Assembly (NCBI GenBank): GCA_964344135.1
Contig: CAYFMF010000002.1
Location: forward strand, 25,629 to 89,628
Reading direction: 5' to 3'
DNA length: 64,000 bases
Origin: Thiopontia sp964344135
GTDB lineage: Bacteria > Pseudomonadota > Gammaproteobacteria > GCF-002020875
Shown here: positions 23,202-30,985 of the stretch, one piece after another
Position numbering within the stretch: the first letter of the stretch is position 1
How the letters are laid out: each line of letters starts with the position of its first letter
Made by a program: the position numbers and the translations under genes
The notes under the pieces: generated by a model
Database searches by the model: none
What the model saw: the letters and a program-made list of their open reading frames with translations, nothing else
What the model was told of the DNA's origin: nothing

Positions 23202-23983
23202 CTGGTCAGGGTTCGCCCCCCATCCACATTGATGATCTGACCGGTAATATAGTGGGCATCCCGAATCAGGAAAAGGGCTGTCTGTGCAATATCATCCGGC
23301 TCACCGCTCCTCTTTAGTGCGGTGCGGGAGAGGATGTCGGATTTGGTTGCATCATCCATCTCGTTCTCCGGCCAGAGGATTGCACCGGGTGCGACCCCAT
23401 TGACCCGTATCTCGGGCCCCAGCTCCCGTGCCAGGCTCTTGGTCAGCATCGCCAGCCCGGCCTTGGCAACACTGTAGACCGGGTGTCCCTTGAGGGGGCG
23501 ATCGGCATGAATGTCGACAATATTGATGATGCTTCCCTCCTGCTCTTTCAGAAAGGGTGCAGCTGCCTGTGAGAGAAAGAGTGGTGCCTTGAGGTTGGAG
23601 CCCACCAGATCATCCCAGTGCTCTTCGGTGATCTCCCCAACGGGTGTCGGATAGAAGGTGGAGGCGTTGTTGATCAGGATATCCAGTCGTCCCCACTGCT
23701 GGTGTACCTCCTCTACCAGTGCGCTCAATTGTGTGGTCTGGTGGAGATCCCCCTGGATGAGCGATACCGAGTCGGGCCGTTCCTGTTGCAGCTCCTGCTG
23801 CAGGGATTTTGCTGCAGCCTCCGAGTTTCTATAGTGGAGCGCGATATTGATCCCCGCCCGATGCAGCACCCTGGTGGTGGTTGCACCAATACGGTGGGCG
23901 GCACCGGTGATTAACGCCACCGGCTCTCTGCAACTGTTGGTATCATTGCCCACGACTGAGTACTCCAAACCGATCAGAGACAA
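23198..23983 (-). CDS. folM: Pteridine reductase, short-chain dehydrogenase family
   Basis: The 261-residue short-chain dehydrogenase has the NAD(P) motif ALITGAAHRIGA near residue 24, NNAST near residue 107 and the YSVAK catalytic Tyr-Lys pair near residue 169. The HRIGAT variant of the Rossmann glycine loop, and DIHADRPLKGHPVYSVAKAG around the active site, are typical of pteridine reductases (PTR1/FolM) that reduce dihydromonapterin or dihydrofolate. The folB-folK genes next door support a pterin substrate. The first 15-20 residues are uncertain, and a later GTG could be the real start. Other SDR functions cannot be excluded. Confidence 0.85.
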   Translation of the reverse strand: MSLIGLEYSVVGNDTNSCREPVALITGAAHRIGATTTRVLHRAGINIALHYRNSEAAAKSLQQELQQERPDSVSLIQGDLHQTTQLSALVEEVHQQWGRLDILINNASTFYPTPVGEITEEHWDDLVGSNLKAPLFLSQAAAPFLKEQEGSIINIVDIHADRPLKGHPVYSVAKAGLAMLTKSLARELGPEIRVNGVAPGAILWPENEMDDATKSDILSRTALKRSGEPDDIAQTALFLIRDAHYITGQIINVDGGRTLTS

Positions 23984-23992
23984 GTGTAACAG

Positions 23993-25150
23993 ATGAACTT
24001 CACGCTCCCCGAACCTGACGATGAGATGAGCGCACGCTCCCAGCAGCTGGAGCGGGAGATGGCTGCCTCAATCCGGCAGGCAGGCGGTTGGATCCCCTTT
24101 GATCAATGGATGAACCTGGCACTCTATACGCCCGGAGTGGGTTACTACAGCACCCTCTCGGCAGTGGGTGAGGGGGGGGACTTTGTTACCGCACCGGAGA
24201 TCTCACCACTCTTCTCCAGGGTGGTGGCGAGACAGATTCTGCCGACACTTTCGGAGGTGGACTCCCCGGAGATTCTTGAGTTTGGAGCCGGTTCCGGGGT
24301 GATGGCAGCGCAAATACTGCTCGAGCTTGAGCGCCAACGGCAGTTGCCGGAACGCTACAACATTCTGGAGCTGAGTGGGGGACTGCGGGCCCGACAGCGA
24401 GAGACAGTAGAGCGGCACGCCCCCCATCTGCTGGAGCGGATCTGCTGGCTGGATCAGCTGCCGGAACACCCTCTCCAGGGTGTTGTGGTTGCCAATGAGG
24501 TGCTGGATGCGATTCCGTTTCAGCGCTTTGTGGTGCGTGACGGGGGGGCGGTTGCTGTCGGGGTTTCGATTGACTCGCAGGGCGGGTTGGTGCTGATGGA
24601 GAATCCGGAGCCCAGCGTAGAGCTTCCACCGGATCTTGAGGCAGAGAGGCTGGCGGAGGGGTATCTCTCCGAGATTCGTCCCGGCATCACCCCCTGGATC
24701 TCCTCAATCTCCGATCTGCTGGAGAGGGGTACGGTACTGCTGCTCGACTATGGCTATCCGCGTGGTGAGTACTATCGCCCGGAGCGGCAGGGCGGCACCC
24801 TGAGCTGCTTCTACCGGCACCATCAGCATGAGGATCCCCTCTGGTACCCCGGTCTGCAGGATATCACCGCCCATGTTGACTTCACTGCGGTTGCAGAGGC
24901 GGCCGATGCCTCTGGTCTTGATGTGGCGGTCTTTACCAACCAGGCCTATTTCCTGCTGGGTGGGGGCATTGCCCAGCTGGCCGAAGAGGAGCCACTGGAC
25001 GATCTGCAGACCCGTATCGAGACCTCGCGCGCCATCCAGCAGCTGACCATGCCGGCACAGATGGGGGAGGTGGTGAAGGTGATGGCGCTGACTCGTGGTG
25101 TGGAGCTGCAGCAGGGCTTTACTCTCCATGATCAGCGCCACACGTTATAG
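23993..25150 (+). CDS. SAM-dependent methyltransferase, NDUFAF7/MidA family
   Basis: The 385-residue protein belongs to the DUF185/MidA group. It has PFDQWMNLALYTPGVGYYST near residue 34, GDFVTAPEISPLF near residue 61, the SAM-binding ILEFGAGSGVMA near residue 94, VVVANEVLDAIPFQRF near residue 165 and LLLDYGYPRGEYY near residue 246. In mitochondria NDUFAF7 methylates an arginine of a complex I subunit; the bacterial role is not well defined. The product is cytoplasmic. It is divergent from the pteridine reductase with only 9 bp between starts and may share a promoter region with it. Confidence 0.88.
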   Translation: MNFTLPEPDDEMSARSQQLEREMAASIRQAGGWIPFDQWMNLALYTPGVGYYSTLSAVGEGGDFVTAPEISPLFSRVVARQILPTLSEVDSPEILEFGAGSGVMAAQILLELERQRQLPERYNILELSGGLRARQRETVERHAPHLLERICWLDQLPEHPLQGVVVANEVLDAIPFQRFVVRDGGAVAVGVSIDSQGGLVLMENPEPSVELPPDLEAERLAEGYLSEIRPGITPWISSISDLLERGTVLLLDYGYPRGEYYRPERQGGTLSCFYRHHQHEDPLWYPGLQDITAHVDFTAVAEAADASGLDVAVFTNQAYFLLGGGIAQLAEEEPLDDLQTRIETSRAIQQLTMPAQMGEVVKVMALTRGVELQQGFTLHDQRHTL

Positions 25151-25177
25151 TTATCGCAGTGTAGTAGAGTAGTAGCC

Positions 25178-25975
25178 ATGGAATTGATTCAGATCACCAT
25201 TCTCGCGCTGGTTCAGGGCGTGACCGAGTTTCTCCCCATCTCCAGCTCTGCACACCTGATTCTGGTGCCGGTTCTGACGGGATGGCAGGATCAGGGGCTG
25301 GCGTTTGATGTGGCGGTCCATATCGGCACACTGGTGGCGGTTGTGGGTTACTTCCGTCATGAGGTTGTAAAGATGCTCTCGGAGTGGGGTGGGTCTCTGG
25401 CTGGAAAAGGGATGACTCCGGATGCCAGGCTGGCCTGGGCCGTTGGGCTGGGAACCATTCCGGTGGGTCTTGTGGGGCTGCTCCTGAATGGTCCGATTGA
25501 GCTCTATCTCCGCTCTCCGCTGGTGATTGCCACCACCACAATCCTCTTTGGTCTGCTGCTCTGGTGGGCCGATCGAATGGGTCAGCAGCGGGTGGATGAA
25601 CACCAGATGGGGTGGAGGGTCGTGGCGGTGGTGGCGCTGGCGCAGGCCCTGGCCCTGATTCCCGGAACCTCCCGCTCCGGCATTACCATCACGGCCGGGC
25701 TGATGATGGGGCTGACCCGCCAGGGGGCCGCACGTTTCTCGTTTCTCCTCTCGATACCGGTCATCCTGCTGGCGGGCGGTCTTGAGACCATGGAGCTGAT
25801 TGAGCGGGGTGATGAGGTGGAGTGGGGTGCGTTGCTGATGGGGATACTCCTTTCGGCATTGAGCGCCTATCTCTGCATCCACTACTTCCTGAAGCTGCTG
25901 GACCGGGTGGGAATGCTCCCCTTTGTGCTCTACCGGCTGCTGCTGGGCGGTCTGCTGCTCCTCCTCTACCTGTAG
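25178..25975 (+). CDS. uppP: Undecaprenyl-diphosphatase
   Basis: UppP (BacA) recycles the undecaprenyl carrier lipid used for peptidoglycan and O-antigen. The 265-residue membrane protein shows QGVTEFLPISSSAHLIL (residues 11-27) with the catalytic Glu and Ser, and LIPGTSRSGITITAGL near residue 160 with the conserved Arg. Eight or so hydrophobic segments are visible. It begins 27 bp after the methyltransferase gene and is followed by a small VanZ-like gene. Confidence 0.97.
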   Translation: MELIQITILALVQGVTEFLPISSSAHLILVPVLTGWQDQGLAFDVAVHIGTLVAVVGYFRHEVVKMLSEWGGSLAGKGMTPDARLAWAVGLGTIPVGLVGLLLNGPIELYLRSPLVIATTTILFGLLLWWADRMGQQRVDEHQMGWRVVAVVALAQALALIPGTSRSGITITAGLMMGLTRQGAARFSFLLSIPVILLAGGLETMELIERGDEVEWGALLMGILLSALSAYLCIHYFLKLLDRVGMLPFVLYRLLLGGLLLLLYL

Positions 25976-26002
25976 TCTGGTTCCAAATTTGATGGGCTCC
26001 TC

Positions 26003-26383
26003 ATGACACAGTTGCGTTTCCACAGGACCTGGTTGGCGATGGGCTGGGGCATGGTACTGGGGATCACCCTCCTCTCCCTGTTTCCCGTTCCTGATACTGG
26101 AGTGGAACTACCAAGTGACAAGCTGCTTCACCTTGTTGCCTACGGTCTCCTGATGGGGTGGTTTCTGCAGCTTTACCAGGGGCGAGCCAGAACCCTCTCT
26201 GCACTGGGCCTTGTTTTGTTGGGGGTTGTGCTGGAGTTCCTGCAGGGGATGACACCCTATCGCATGTTCGAGTGGTGGGATATGGTCGCCAATGGGGGTG
26301 GCGTGGTGCTTTCGTATCTACTTGGGCTGACCGGTTTTGATCAGCTGCTCAGCCGATTTGAGAGGGCGGTGCTGGCGGCCTGA
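26003..26383 (+). CDS. VanZ-family small membrane protein
   Basis: The 126-residue protein has four hydrophobic segments and the VanZ pattern, with LPSDKLLHLVAYGLLMGWF near residue 37 (the conserved K/H-x-x-x-Y region) and EFLQGMTPYRMFEWWDMVAN near residue 79. VanZ-like proteins are poorly characterised; the name comes from teicoplanin resistance in enterococci, but most proteobacterial members have no known link to resistance. Its 3' end overlaps the end of the leftward cca gene by 43 bp, an unusually long convergent overlap. Confidence 0.82.
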   Translation: MTQLRFHRTWLAMGWGMVLGITLLSLFPVPDTGVELPSDKLLHLVAYGLLMGWFLQLYQGRARTLSALGLVLLGVVLEFLQGMTPYRMFEWWDMVANGGGVVLSYLLGLTGFDQLLSRFERAVLAA

Positions 26384-27654
26384 GCTCGCCTGTTGTGCAG
26401 TTCATTGCGAATTGCCGCCCCCTCGAAGCCATCCGCAATAATGGCATCGGTTTTAACCTGTTGTGCCGCCTGGTAGGCTGCACGCAGTGTCTCCCCTTGG
26501 GTAAATCTCTCCTCCTCAAAGCCGGTTCGCCCGCGCTGGTCCGCCTCGCAGGCAACAAGGAAATCCTGGAACCGTTCCGGACGGCGGAAGGCGTCCAGCC
26601 CCTCAAACATCCTGATGATGGTCTCGGGGCGCATCTCCTCGGCACGGTGGTAGTGACCATGGTACTGGGTGACGGCGAGTGCAAGATTCCGAAACTCATT
26701 GGGTACCCTCAGGCGCTCACAGAGCGCCCGGACCAGCTGGATTCCCCGCTGTTCGTGTCCATGGTGTCTTGGCCACTCCGATTCCGGGGTAGCGCCCTTG
26801 CCGAGATCATGGAGCAGTGCAGCAAAGCGGATGGTGGGTTTGCTGCTCAGCCGGGTTGCCTGCTGCAGTACCATCAGAGTGTGGATGCCACTGTCGATCT
26901 CCGGGTGGTGGTGTGCGGGTTGCGGAACCCCGAAGAGCTGTTCCAGTTCCGGGAAGACGCGCTGTAGTGCCCCACAGTTCCTGAGAACCTCGAAGTATCG
27001 TGCCGGGTGGTCTGTCTGCAGCGCCTTCAGGGTCTCCTGCCAGACCCGCTCCGGGGTCAGGGCATCAACCTCGCCACCCTTAACCATTCCGAGCATCAGC
27101 CTGTGGGTAGGGTGTGCAACACGAAATCCCCACTGCCCAAAGCGGGCGGCGAAACGGGCAATGCGGAGGATGCGAACCGGATCCTCGATGAAGGCATCGG
27201 AGACATGGCGCAGGATCCCCTGTTGCAGATCCTCTTCCCCGTTAAAGGGGTCGATCAGGTTGCCATCTGTGTCCAGTGCCATTGCATTGATGGTGAGGTC
27301 CCGTCGCTGCAGATCCTCCTCCAGGGTTACATCGGGGTCAGCATGGACAGTAAAGCCCCGGTAGCCGGGTGCACTCTTGCGCTCGGTGCGTGCCAGTGCA
27401 TGCTCTTCGCGGCTCTCTGGATGGAGAAAGACGGGGAAATCCCTTCCCACCTGCTGGAAGCCCGCAGCCCCCATCTCCTCACCGGTTATCCCTACAACAA
27501 CCCAGTCCTGCTCCTCGGGGGTGAGCCCCAGCAGTTGGTCACGGACGGCACCACCGACCAGAAACCGGTTCTTCTCGATTCGTGAGAGTGTCTCGGACTC
27601 AGGGCTTCTTGATGGAGTCAATCGATACCACTTTTGCACTGTTGGATTCGTCAC
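26341..27654 (-). CDS. cca: CCA-adding enzyme with HD domain
   Basis: The enzyme adds or repairs the CCA end of tRNAs. RFLVGGAVRDQLLG (residues 30-43) opens the nucleotidyltransferase domain, EEDLQRRDLTINAMALD near residue 110 gives the metal-binding acidic residues and the RRD motif, and FAALLHDLGKG near residue 275 with HHGHEQRG is the HD phosphohydrolase domain of the long gammaproteobacterial form. The start is unsure: the frame opens with GTG at 27654, which overlaps the upstream gene by 56 nt and gives a 29-residue leader before the usual N-terminus; a rare start codon nearer LVGG would remove the overlap. The 3' end overlaps the VanZ-like gene. Note that the tRNA in this window already encodes CCA. 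Confidence 0.93.
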   Translation of the reverse strand: MTNPTVQKWYRLTPSRSPESETLSRIEKNRFLVGGAVRDQLLGLTPEEQDWVVVGITGEEMGAAGFQQVGRDFPVFLHPESREEHALARTERKSAPGYRGFTVHADPDVTLEEDLQRRDLTINAMALDTDGNLIDPFNGEEDLQQGILRHVSDAFIEDPVRILRIARFAARFGQWGFRVAHPTHRLMLGMVKGGEVDALTPERVWQETLKALQTDHPARYFEVLRNCGALQRVFPELEQLFGVPQPAHHHPEIDSGIHTLMVLQQATRLSSKPTIRFAALLHDLGKGATPESEWPRHHGHEQRGIQLVRALCERLRVPNEFRNLALAVTQYHGHYHRAEEMRPETIIRMFEGLDAFRRPERFQDFLVACEADQRGRTGFEEERFTQGETLRAAYQAAQQVKTDAIIADGFEGAAIRNELHNRRAQAASTALSNRLSS

Positions 27655-27865
27655 TGAAGCCGGGTCGCATCGGGCTTTTCACTCCGGCCTCCTCGGCCAG
27701 CTCCTTCTCCCGCTGGGCAATCAGTGCAAAACAGTCACGCATATCCTCAAAGGTCTGCTGAGTCAGGGGGTGTTCCTCTCCCTCCCGGGGCGCGGTCTCA
27801 CGGGCAATGGCCCCGAGTGTCTTGCGCACCATTCTCAGAATTCTTTGCTCCTTGGTCAGTTCCAC
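27599..27865 (-). CDS. Conserved small hypothetical protein
   Basis: The GTG at 27865 follows GGAG at a good distance and gives 88 residues beginning VELTKEQRILRMVRKTLGAI. The protein is charged and mostly helical by composition, with ETAPREGEEHPLTQQTFEDM in the middle and a low-complexity Ser/Lys tail. I do not recognise a catalytic motif. Similar short ORFs in related bacteria are sometimes labelled segregation and condensation protein A-like, but I see no support for that function. It lies between the NDUFA9-like gene (26 bp upstream) and cca, on the same strand. A longer frame extending upstream to 28546 is the shadow of the NDUFA9-like gene. Confidence 0.65.
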   Translation of the reverse strand: MELTKEQRILRMVRKTLGAIARETAPREGEEHPLTQQTFEDMRDCFALIAQREKELAEEAGVKSPMRPGFSDESNSAKVVSIDSIKKP

Positions 27866-27891
27866 GTGAGGTTCTCCGGATTGGTTGTTTG

Positions 27892-28851
27892 TTACCGCTT
27901 GGCCAGCCTGCGGTATTCCATATAGCGCACCTGCTGGCTTTTTCTCCCCAGATAGTGGGGGACCACACTCTCCAGTGGAGTTGGCTGCAGGTTGAATTGC
28001 GGTGGGAATGGTTCCGTACAGACACTGGGCAGGCGCATGGTGCGGTAGTTGTCCAGGGTCAGCAATTTTCCGGGCAGTCTCCCAAGAATCTTGGCCTGGA
28101 GCTGGGAGAGGGAGTTGCTGAGTCCAACAATCAGGCGGCGTACCCCTATGCAGCGCTCGGTGAACTCCATCAGCTCCATCAATGTGTACTCTCTGGGGCC
28201 ACAGAGGTTGAACCGTTTGCCATAGGTCTTCGGATTGTTGATCGACTGCGCAAAGACCTCGGCAACATCCTGTACATGGATTGGGGCAAAGCGCGCCTCC
28301 GGGCAGGCCAGTGGTACGGTCAGTAGCGGCAATCTTAACATCGAGGCGAAGCGGTTGAAAAAGTGGTCGTTCTCTCCAAAGATCACAGAGGGTCGAAAGC
28401 TGGTGACATGAAGCTCCGGTCCAGCCTGATGATGGGCCGTATTCTCCGCCTCCCCCTTGGTGCGCAGGTACTGGCTGATTGCATTGACCGAACCGGCATT
28501 GAGTGCCGACATGTGGAGCAGGCGGCGAACACCCAGACGGTTGCATGTGGTTACAATCTTCTGGGCAAGATCCACATGGACCCTGCGGAAGCTTCCCCGC
28601 TCCCCAACCGGATTGAGAATGCCAACCAGATTGATCACAACATCACTGTCACCAATGAGTGTTGGCAGGGCCTCCTCATCATGGATATCTCCCTCAATCA
28701 GTGAGATCTGTGGATGGATCAGCAGGCCACGGTTGCGCTCCCGATGGCGGGTAATGACACGGATGGAGCTATCCGTTGTGGATAGTCGATGGATAAGGTG
28801 TCTGCCGACGAAGCCGGTACCACCCAGAATACAGATTTTCTCTCTCTTCAT
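27892..28851 (-). CDS. NDUFA9-like NAD(P)-binding protein (atypical SDR)
   Basis: The 319-residue protein opens with KICILGGTGFVGRHLIHRL, the Rossmann loop of atypical short-chain dehydrogenases of the complex I NDUFA9 type. DSDVVINLVGIL near residue 68, LHMSALNAG near residue 113 and SFRPSVIFGENDHFFNRFA near residue 151 follow the family pattern; the canonical YxxxK is present as Y128-LRTK132. In bacteria these genes often sit near cca and house-keeping genes; function may concern quinone or lipid metabolism, but that is not shown. It is cytoplasmic with no signal peptide and lies just downstream of rpoH on the same strand. Confidence 0.85.
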   Translation of the reverse strand: MKREKICILGGTGFVGRHLIHRLSTTDSSIRVITRHRERNRGLLIHPQISLIEGDIHDEEALPTLIGDSDVVINLVGILNPVGERGSFRRVHVDLAQKIVTTCNRLGVRRLLHMSALNAGSVNAISQYLRTKGEAENTAHHQAGPELHVTSFRPSVIFGENDHFFNRFASMLRLPLLTVPLACPEARFAPIHVQDVAEVFAQSINNPKTYGKRFNLCGPREYTLMELMEFTERCIGVRRLIVGLSNSLSQLQAKILGRLPGKLLTLDNYRTMRLPSVCTEPFPPQFNLQPTPLESVVPHYLGRKSQQVRYMEYRRLAKR

Positions 28852-28901
28852 GGGAGGAGAGTATACCCGTTTTGAAATGTTTTCAGATAGGGAACAGCCT
28901 C

Positions 28902-29765
28902 CTAGAGACTGATAGAGGATTTCAGCTTTTTCATGGCACCCTGTTCGAGCTGCCGGATGCGCTCGGCAGAGACACCATATTCGTCCGCAAGCTCCTGCAG
29001 GGTGCTCTTCTCCTCACTCAGCCAGCGCCGGATGATGATATTGCGGGCCCGCTCATCCAGTGAGGTGAGTGCGCTCTGCATCTGCTGCGTGGACTGCTCT
29101 CTCCAGTCGCTCTGCTCCAGATGCTCTTCCGGGGTCGGTTCCGGTGCCTCCAGATAGGCGGCTGGGGCGAAGTGTTCCTCCTCCTCGTCACACCCCATCG
29201 GGAGATCGAAGGAGGCGTCATGGTGGCTCAGGCGGCGCTCCATCTCCAGTACGGTCTCGGGTTTGACGCCCAGGTCTCCGGCAACAGTCTCCACCTCCTC
29301 ACGGGAGAACCAGCCCAGCCTCTTCTTTGCGCTACGCAGATTGAAGAAGAGCTTGCGCTGCGCCTTGGTGGTGGCCACCTTGACGATGCTCCAGTTGCGC
29401 AGTACATATTCATGGATCTCTGAGCGGATCCAGTGGACGGCAAAGGAGACCAGGCGGACCTTGCGCTCCGGATCAAAACGGCGTACCGCCTTCATCAGCC
29501 CCAGATTACCCTCCTGGACCAGATCGGCCAGGGGGAGTCCATATCCAAGATAGCCGCGTGCGATATGGGCAACAAAACGGAGGTTGGAGAGTACCAGTTT
29601 ACGCGCAGCCTCAAGATCGCCCTGCTCATGAAAGCGGATGGCCAGTGCCTGCTCCTCCTCCTCGCTGAGGACGGGAATGTCTCTCAGGCTCTGCAGGTAG
29701 GCATCAATACTGCCGACTGGTGCAGCAGGCAGTTGGTTATAGGCGGTCTGAAGGGCGTAACTCAT
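28902..29765 (-). CDS. rpoH: RNA polymerase heat-shock sigma factor RpoH (sigma-32)
   Basis: The 287-residue sigma factor has region 2 with LVQEGNLGLMKAVRRFDP and SFAVHWIRSEIHEYVLRNW, then the RpoH-box QRKLFFNLR near residue 133, which separates sigma-32 from other sigma factors and mediates binding to core and FtsH/DnaK control. Region 4.2 reads LQELADEYGVSAERIRQLE near residue 258. The start ATG at 29765 is preceded by AGAGAAGA. A sigma-70 promoter (29795-29823) overlapped by a perfect CIRCE operator (29811-29837) lies 30 bp upstream, so transcription is probably repressed by HrcA. The ftsE and ftsX genes that separate ftsY and rpoH in E. coli are missing here. Confidence 0.97.
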   Translation of the reverse strand: MSYALQTAYNQLPAAPVGSIDAYLQSLRDIPVLSEEEEQALAIRFHEQGDLEAARKLVLSNLRFVAHIARGYLGYGLPLADLVQEGNLGLMKAVRRFDPERKVRLVSFAVHWIRSEIHEYVLRNWSIVKVATTKAQRKLFFNLRSAKKRLGWFSREEVETVAGDLGVKPETVLEMERRLSHHDASFDLPMGCDEEEEHFAPAAYLEAPEPTPEEHLEQSDWREQSTQQMQSALTSLDERARNIIIRRWLSEEKSTLQELADEYGVSAERIRQLEQGAMKKLKSSISL

Positions 29766-29794
29766 TCATTCTTCTCTCTGTTTCTGATGCCACG

Positions 29795-29823
29795 ATTATA
29801 GGGGGTGAAATTAGCACTCGCAA
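29795..29823 (-). promoter_or_regulatory. rpoHp: Sigma-70 promoter of rpoH
   Basis: On the minus strand, TTGCGA (29823-29818) and TATAAT (29800-29795) are spaced by 17 bp; transcription would start near 29788, about 22 nt before the rpoH ATG. The CCCCC immediately before TATAAT also recalls the -10 region of sigma-32 promoters (CCCCAT), so partial autoregulation is conceivable. Confidence 0.7.
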
Positions 29824-29837
29824 GATTAGAGTGCTAA
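29811..29837. promoter_or_regulatory. CIRCE element (HrcA operator)
   Basis: TTAGCACTC (29811-29819), nine bases, GAGTGCTAA (29829-29837) is an exact copy of the CIRCE consensus bound by the HrcA repressor. It covers the -35 box and most of the spacer of the rpoH promoter, the expected position for repression. HrcA itself is not in the window. Confidence 0.95.
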
Positions 29838-29925
29838 TTTTCCATCAGGTTCCCTGCAATGTGTACTCCTGCAGTGCTGTTGATAACGTCGTATAGTCTA
29901 TATGAATCAGAAAGATAACAGGGCT

Positions 29926-30909
29926 CTATTGTGACAGAAGTGCCTCAACAAACTCCTCTGCATGGAACGGGCGCAGGTCATCAATGCCCTCTCCAACGCC
30001 GATAAAACGGATCGGCAGGTGGAGTTGCCCGGCGACCGCGAAGATGACCCCCCCCTTTGCGGTACCGTCCATCTTGGTCAGGGTGATGCCGGTCAGCCCA
30101 ACCGCCTGATGGAACTGCTGGGCCTGGTGGATGGCGTTCTGTCCGGTGCCGGCATCAAGAATGAGCATGATCTCATGGGGTATGGAGTCATCCAGCTTCT
30201 GCATCACCCGCTTCACCTTCTTCAGCTCCTCCATAAGATTGGACTGTGTATGGAGACGACCCGCGGTATCGGCAATCAGGATGTCGACCCCTCGGGCACG
30301 TGCCGATTCCACCGCATCATAGATGACGGAGGCGCTGTCGGCCCCGGTCTGCTGGGCAATCACCGGGATCTCGTTTCTCTCCCCCCAGGTCTGGAGCTGC
30401 TCTACGGCCGCGGCCCGAAAGGTGTCTCCGGCAGCAAGCATTACCGATTTTCCCTGTTGCTGGAGCTGTTTGGCCAGCTTGCCGATGGTGGTGGTCTTGC
30501 CGGCACCATTGATTCCAACCATCAGGATAACGTAGGGGGAATCAGCGCTGGGCTGCAGGGGGGATTCGGAGGGGGAGAGCAGCTCCACCATGCTCGCCTT
30601 CAGGGCATGGAGTATTGCCTCCGGGCTGTCGCCCTTGTTTCTGGAGAGGCGTTCAGTGAGTAGAGAGAGAATCTGCTGGGTTGCCTCAATGCCGACATCG
30701 GCCATCAGCAGACGTGTCTCCAGCTCCTCCAGCAGCTCATCATCGACACTCTTCTTGCCGAGCAGAAGGTTGCCGAGCCCTTCGCTGAAGTTACTGCGTG
30801 TGCGCGTCAGCCGTTCCCTGAGCTGACGGAAGACCCCCTTTGAGGCGGGGTCAGTGGGAGTTGCTGAAGATTCTGCTCCCCCCTTGTTCCTTTTTCCAAA
30901 TCCCAGCAT
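29926..30909 (-). CDS. ftsY: Signal recognition particle receptor FtsY
   Basis: FtsY is the membrane-associated GTPase that receives SRP-ribosome complexes. I start at the ATG at 30909 (327 aa, MLGFGKRNKGG); an upstream start at 30951 would add 14 residues. The N-terminal acidic A domain of enteric FtsY is nearly absent; the N domain begins with RLTRTRSNFSEGLGNLLLGK near residue 33. The G domain shows GINGAGKTTTIGKLA (G1) near 134, DTFRAAAVEQL (G2), DTAGRLHTQ (G3) near 217 and TKMDGTAKGG (G4) near 275. It is followed by rpoH after 160 bp without ftsEX, and preceded by the parvulin gene. Confidence 0.97.
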   Translation of the reverse strand: MLGFGKRNKGGAESSATPTDPASKGVFRQLRERLTRTRSNFSEGLGNLLLGKKSVDDELLEELETRLLMADVGIEATQQILSLLTERLSRNKGDSPEAILHALKASMVELLSPSESPLQPSADSPYVILMVGINGAGKTTTIGKLAKQLQQQGKSVMLAAGDTFRAAAVEQLQTWGERNEIPVIAQQTGADSASVIYDAVESARARGVDILIADTAGRLHTQSNLMEELKKVKRVMQKLDDSIPHEIMLILDAGTGQNAIHQAQQFHQAVGLTGITLTKMDGTAKGGVIFAVAGQLHLPIRFIGVGEGIDDLRPFHAEEFVEALLSQ

Positions 30910-30985
30910 CTTGTTCGATCCATTGAAAATTTTGACGGAAGGATAACGCAAAAACGGGACGAGCCACAGCCTCTCCCTGTATGGA

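Noticed and set aside
27866..28546. Upstream extension of the small 88-residue gene into a 315-codon frame
   Set aside because: The extension lies in another frame of the NDUFA9-like gene and has low-complexity composition; a GTG with a good ribosome site at 27865 fits better.
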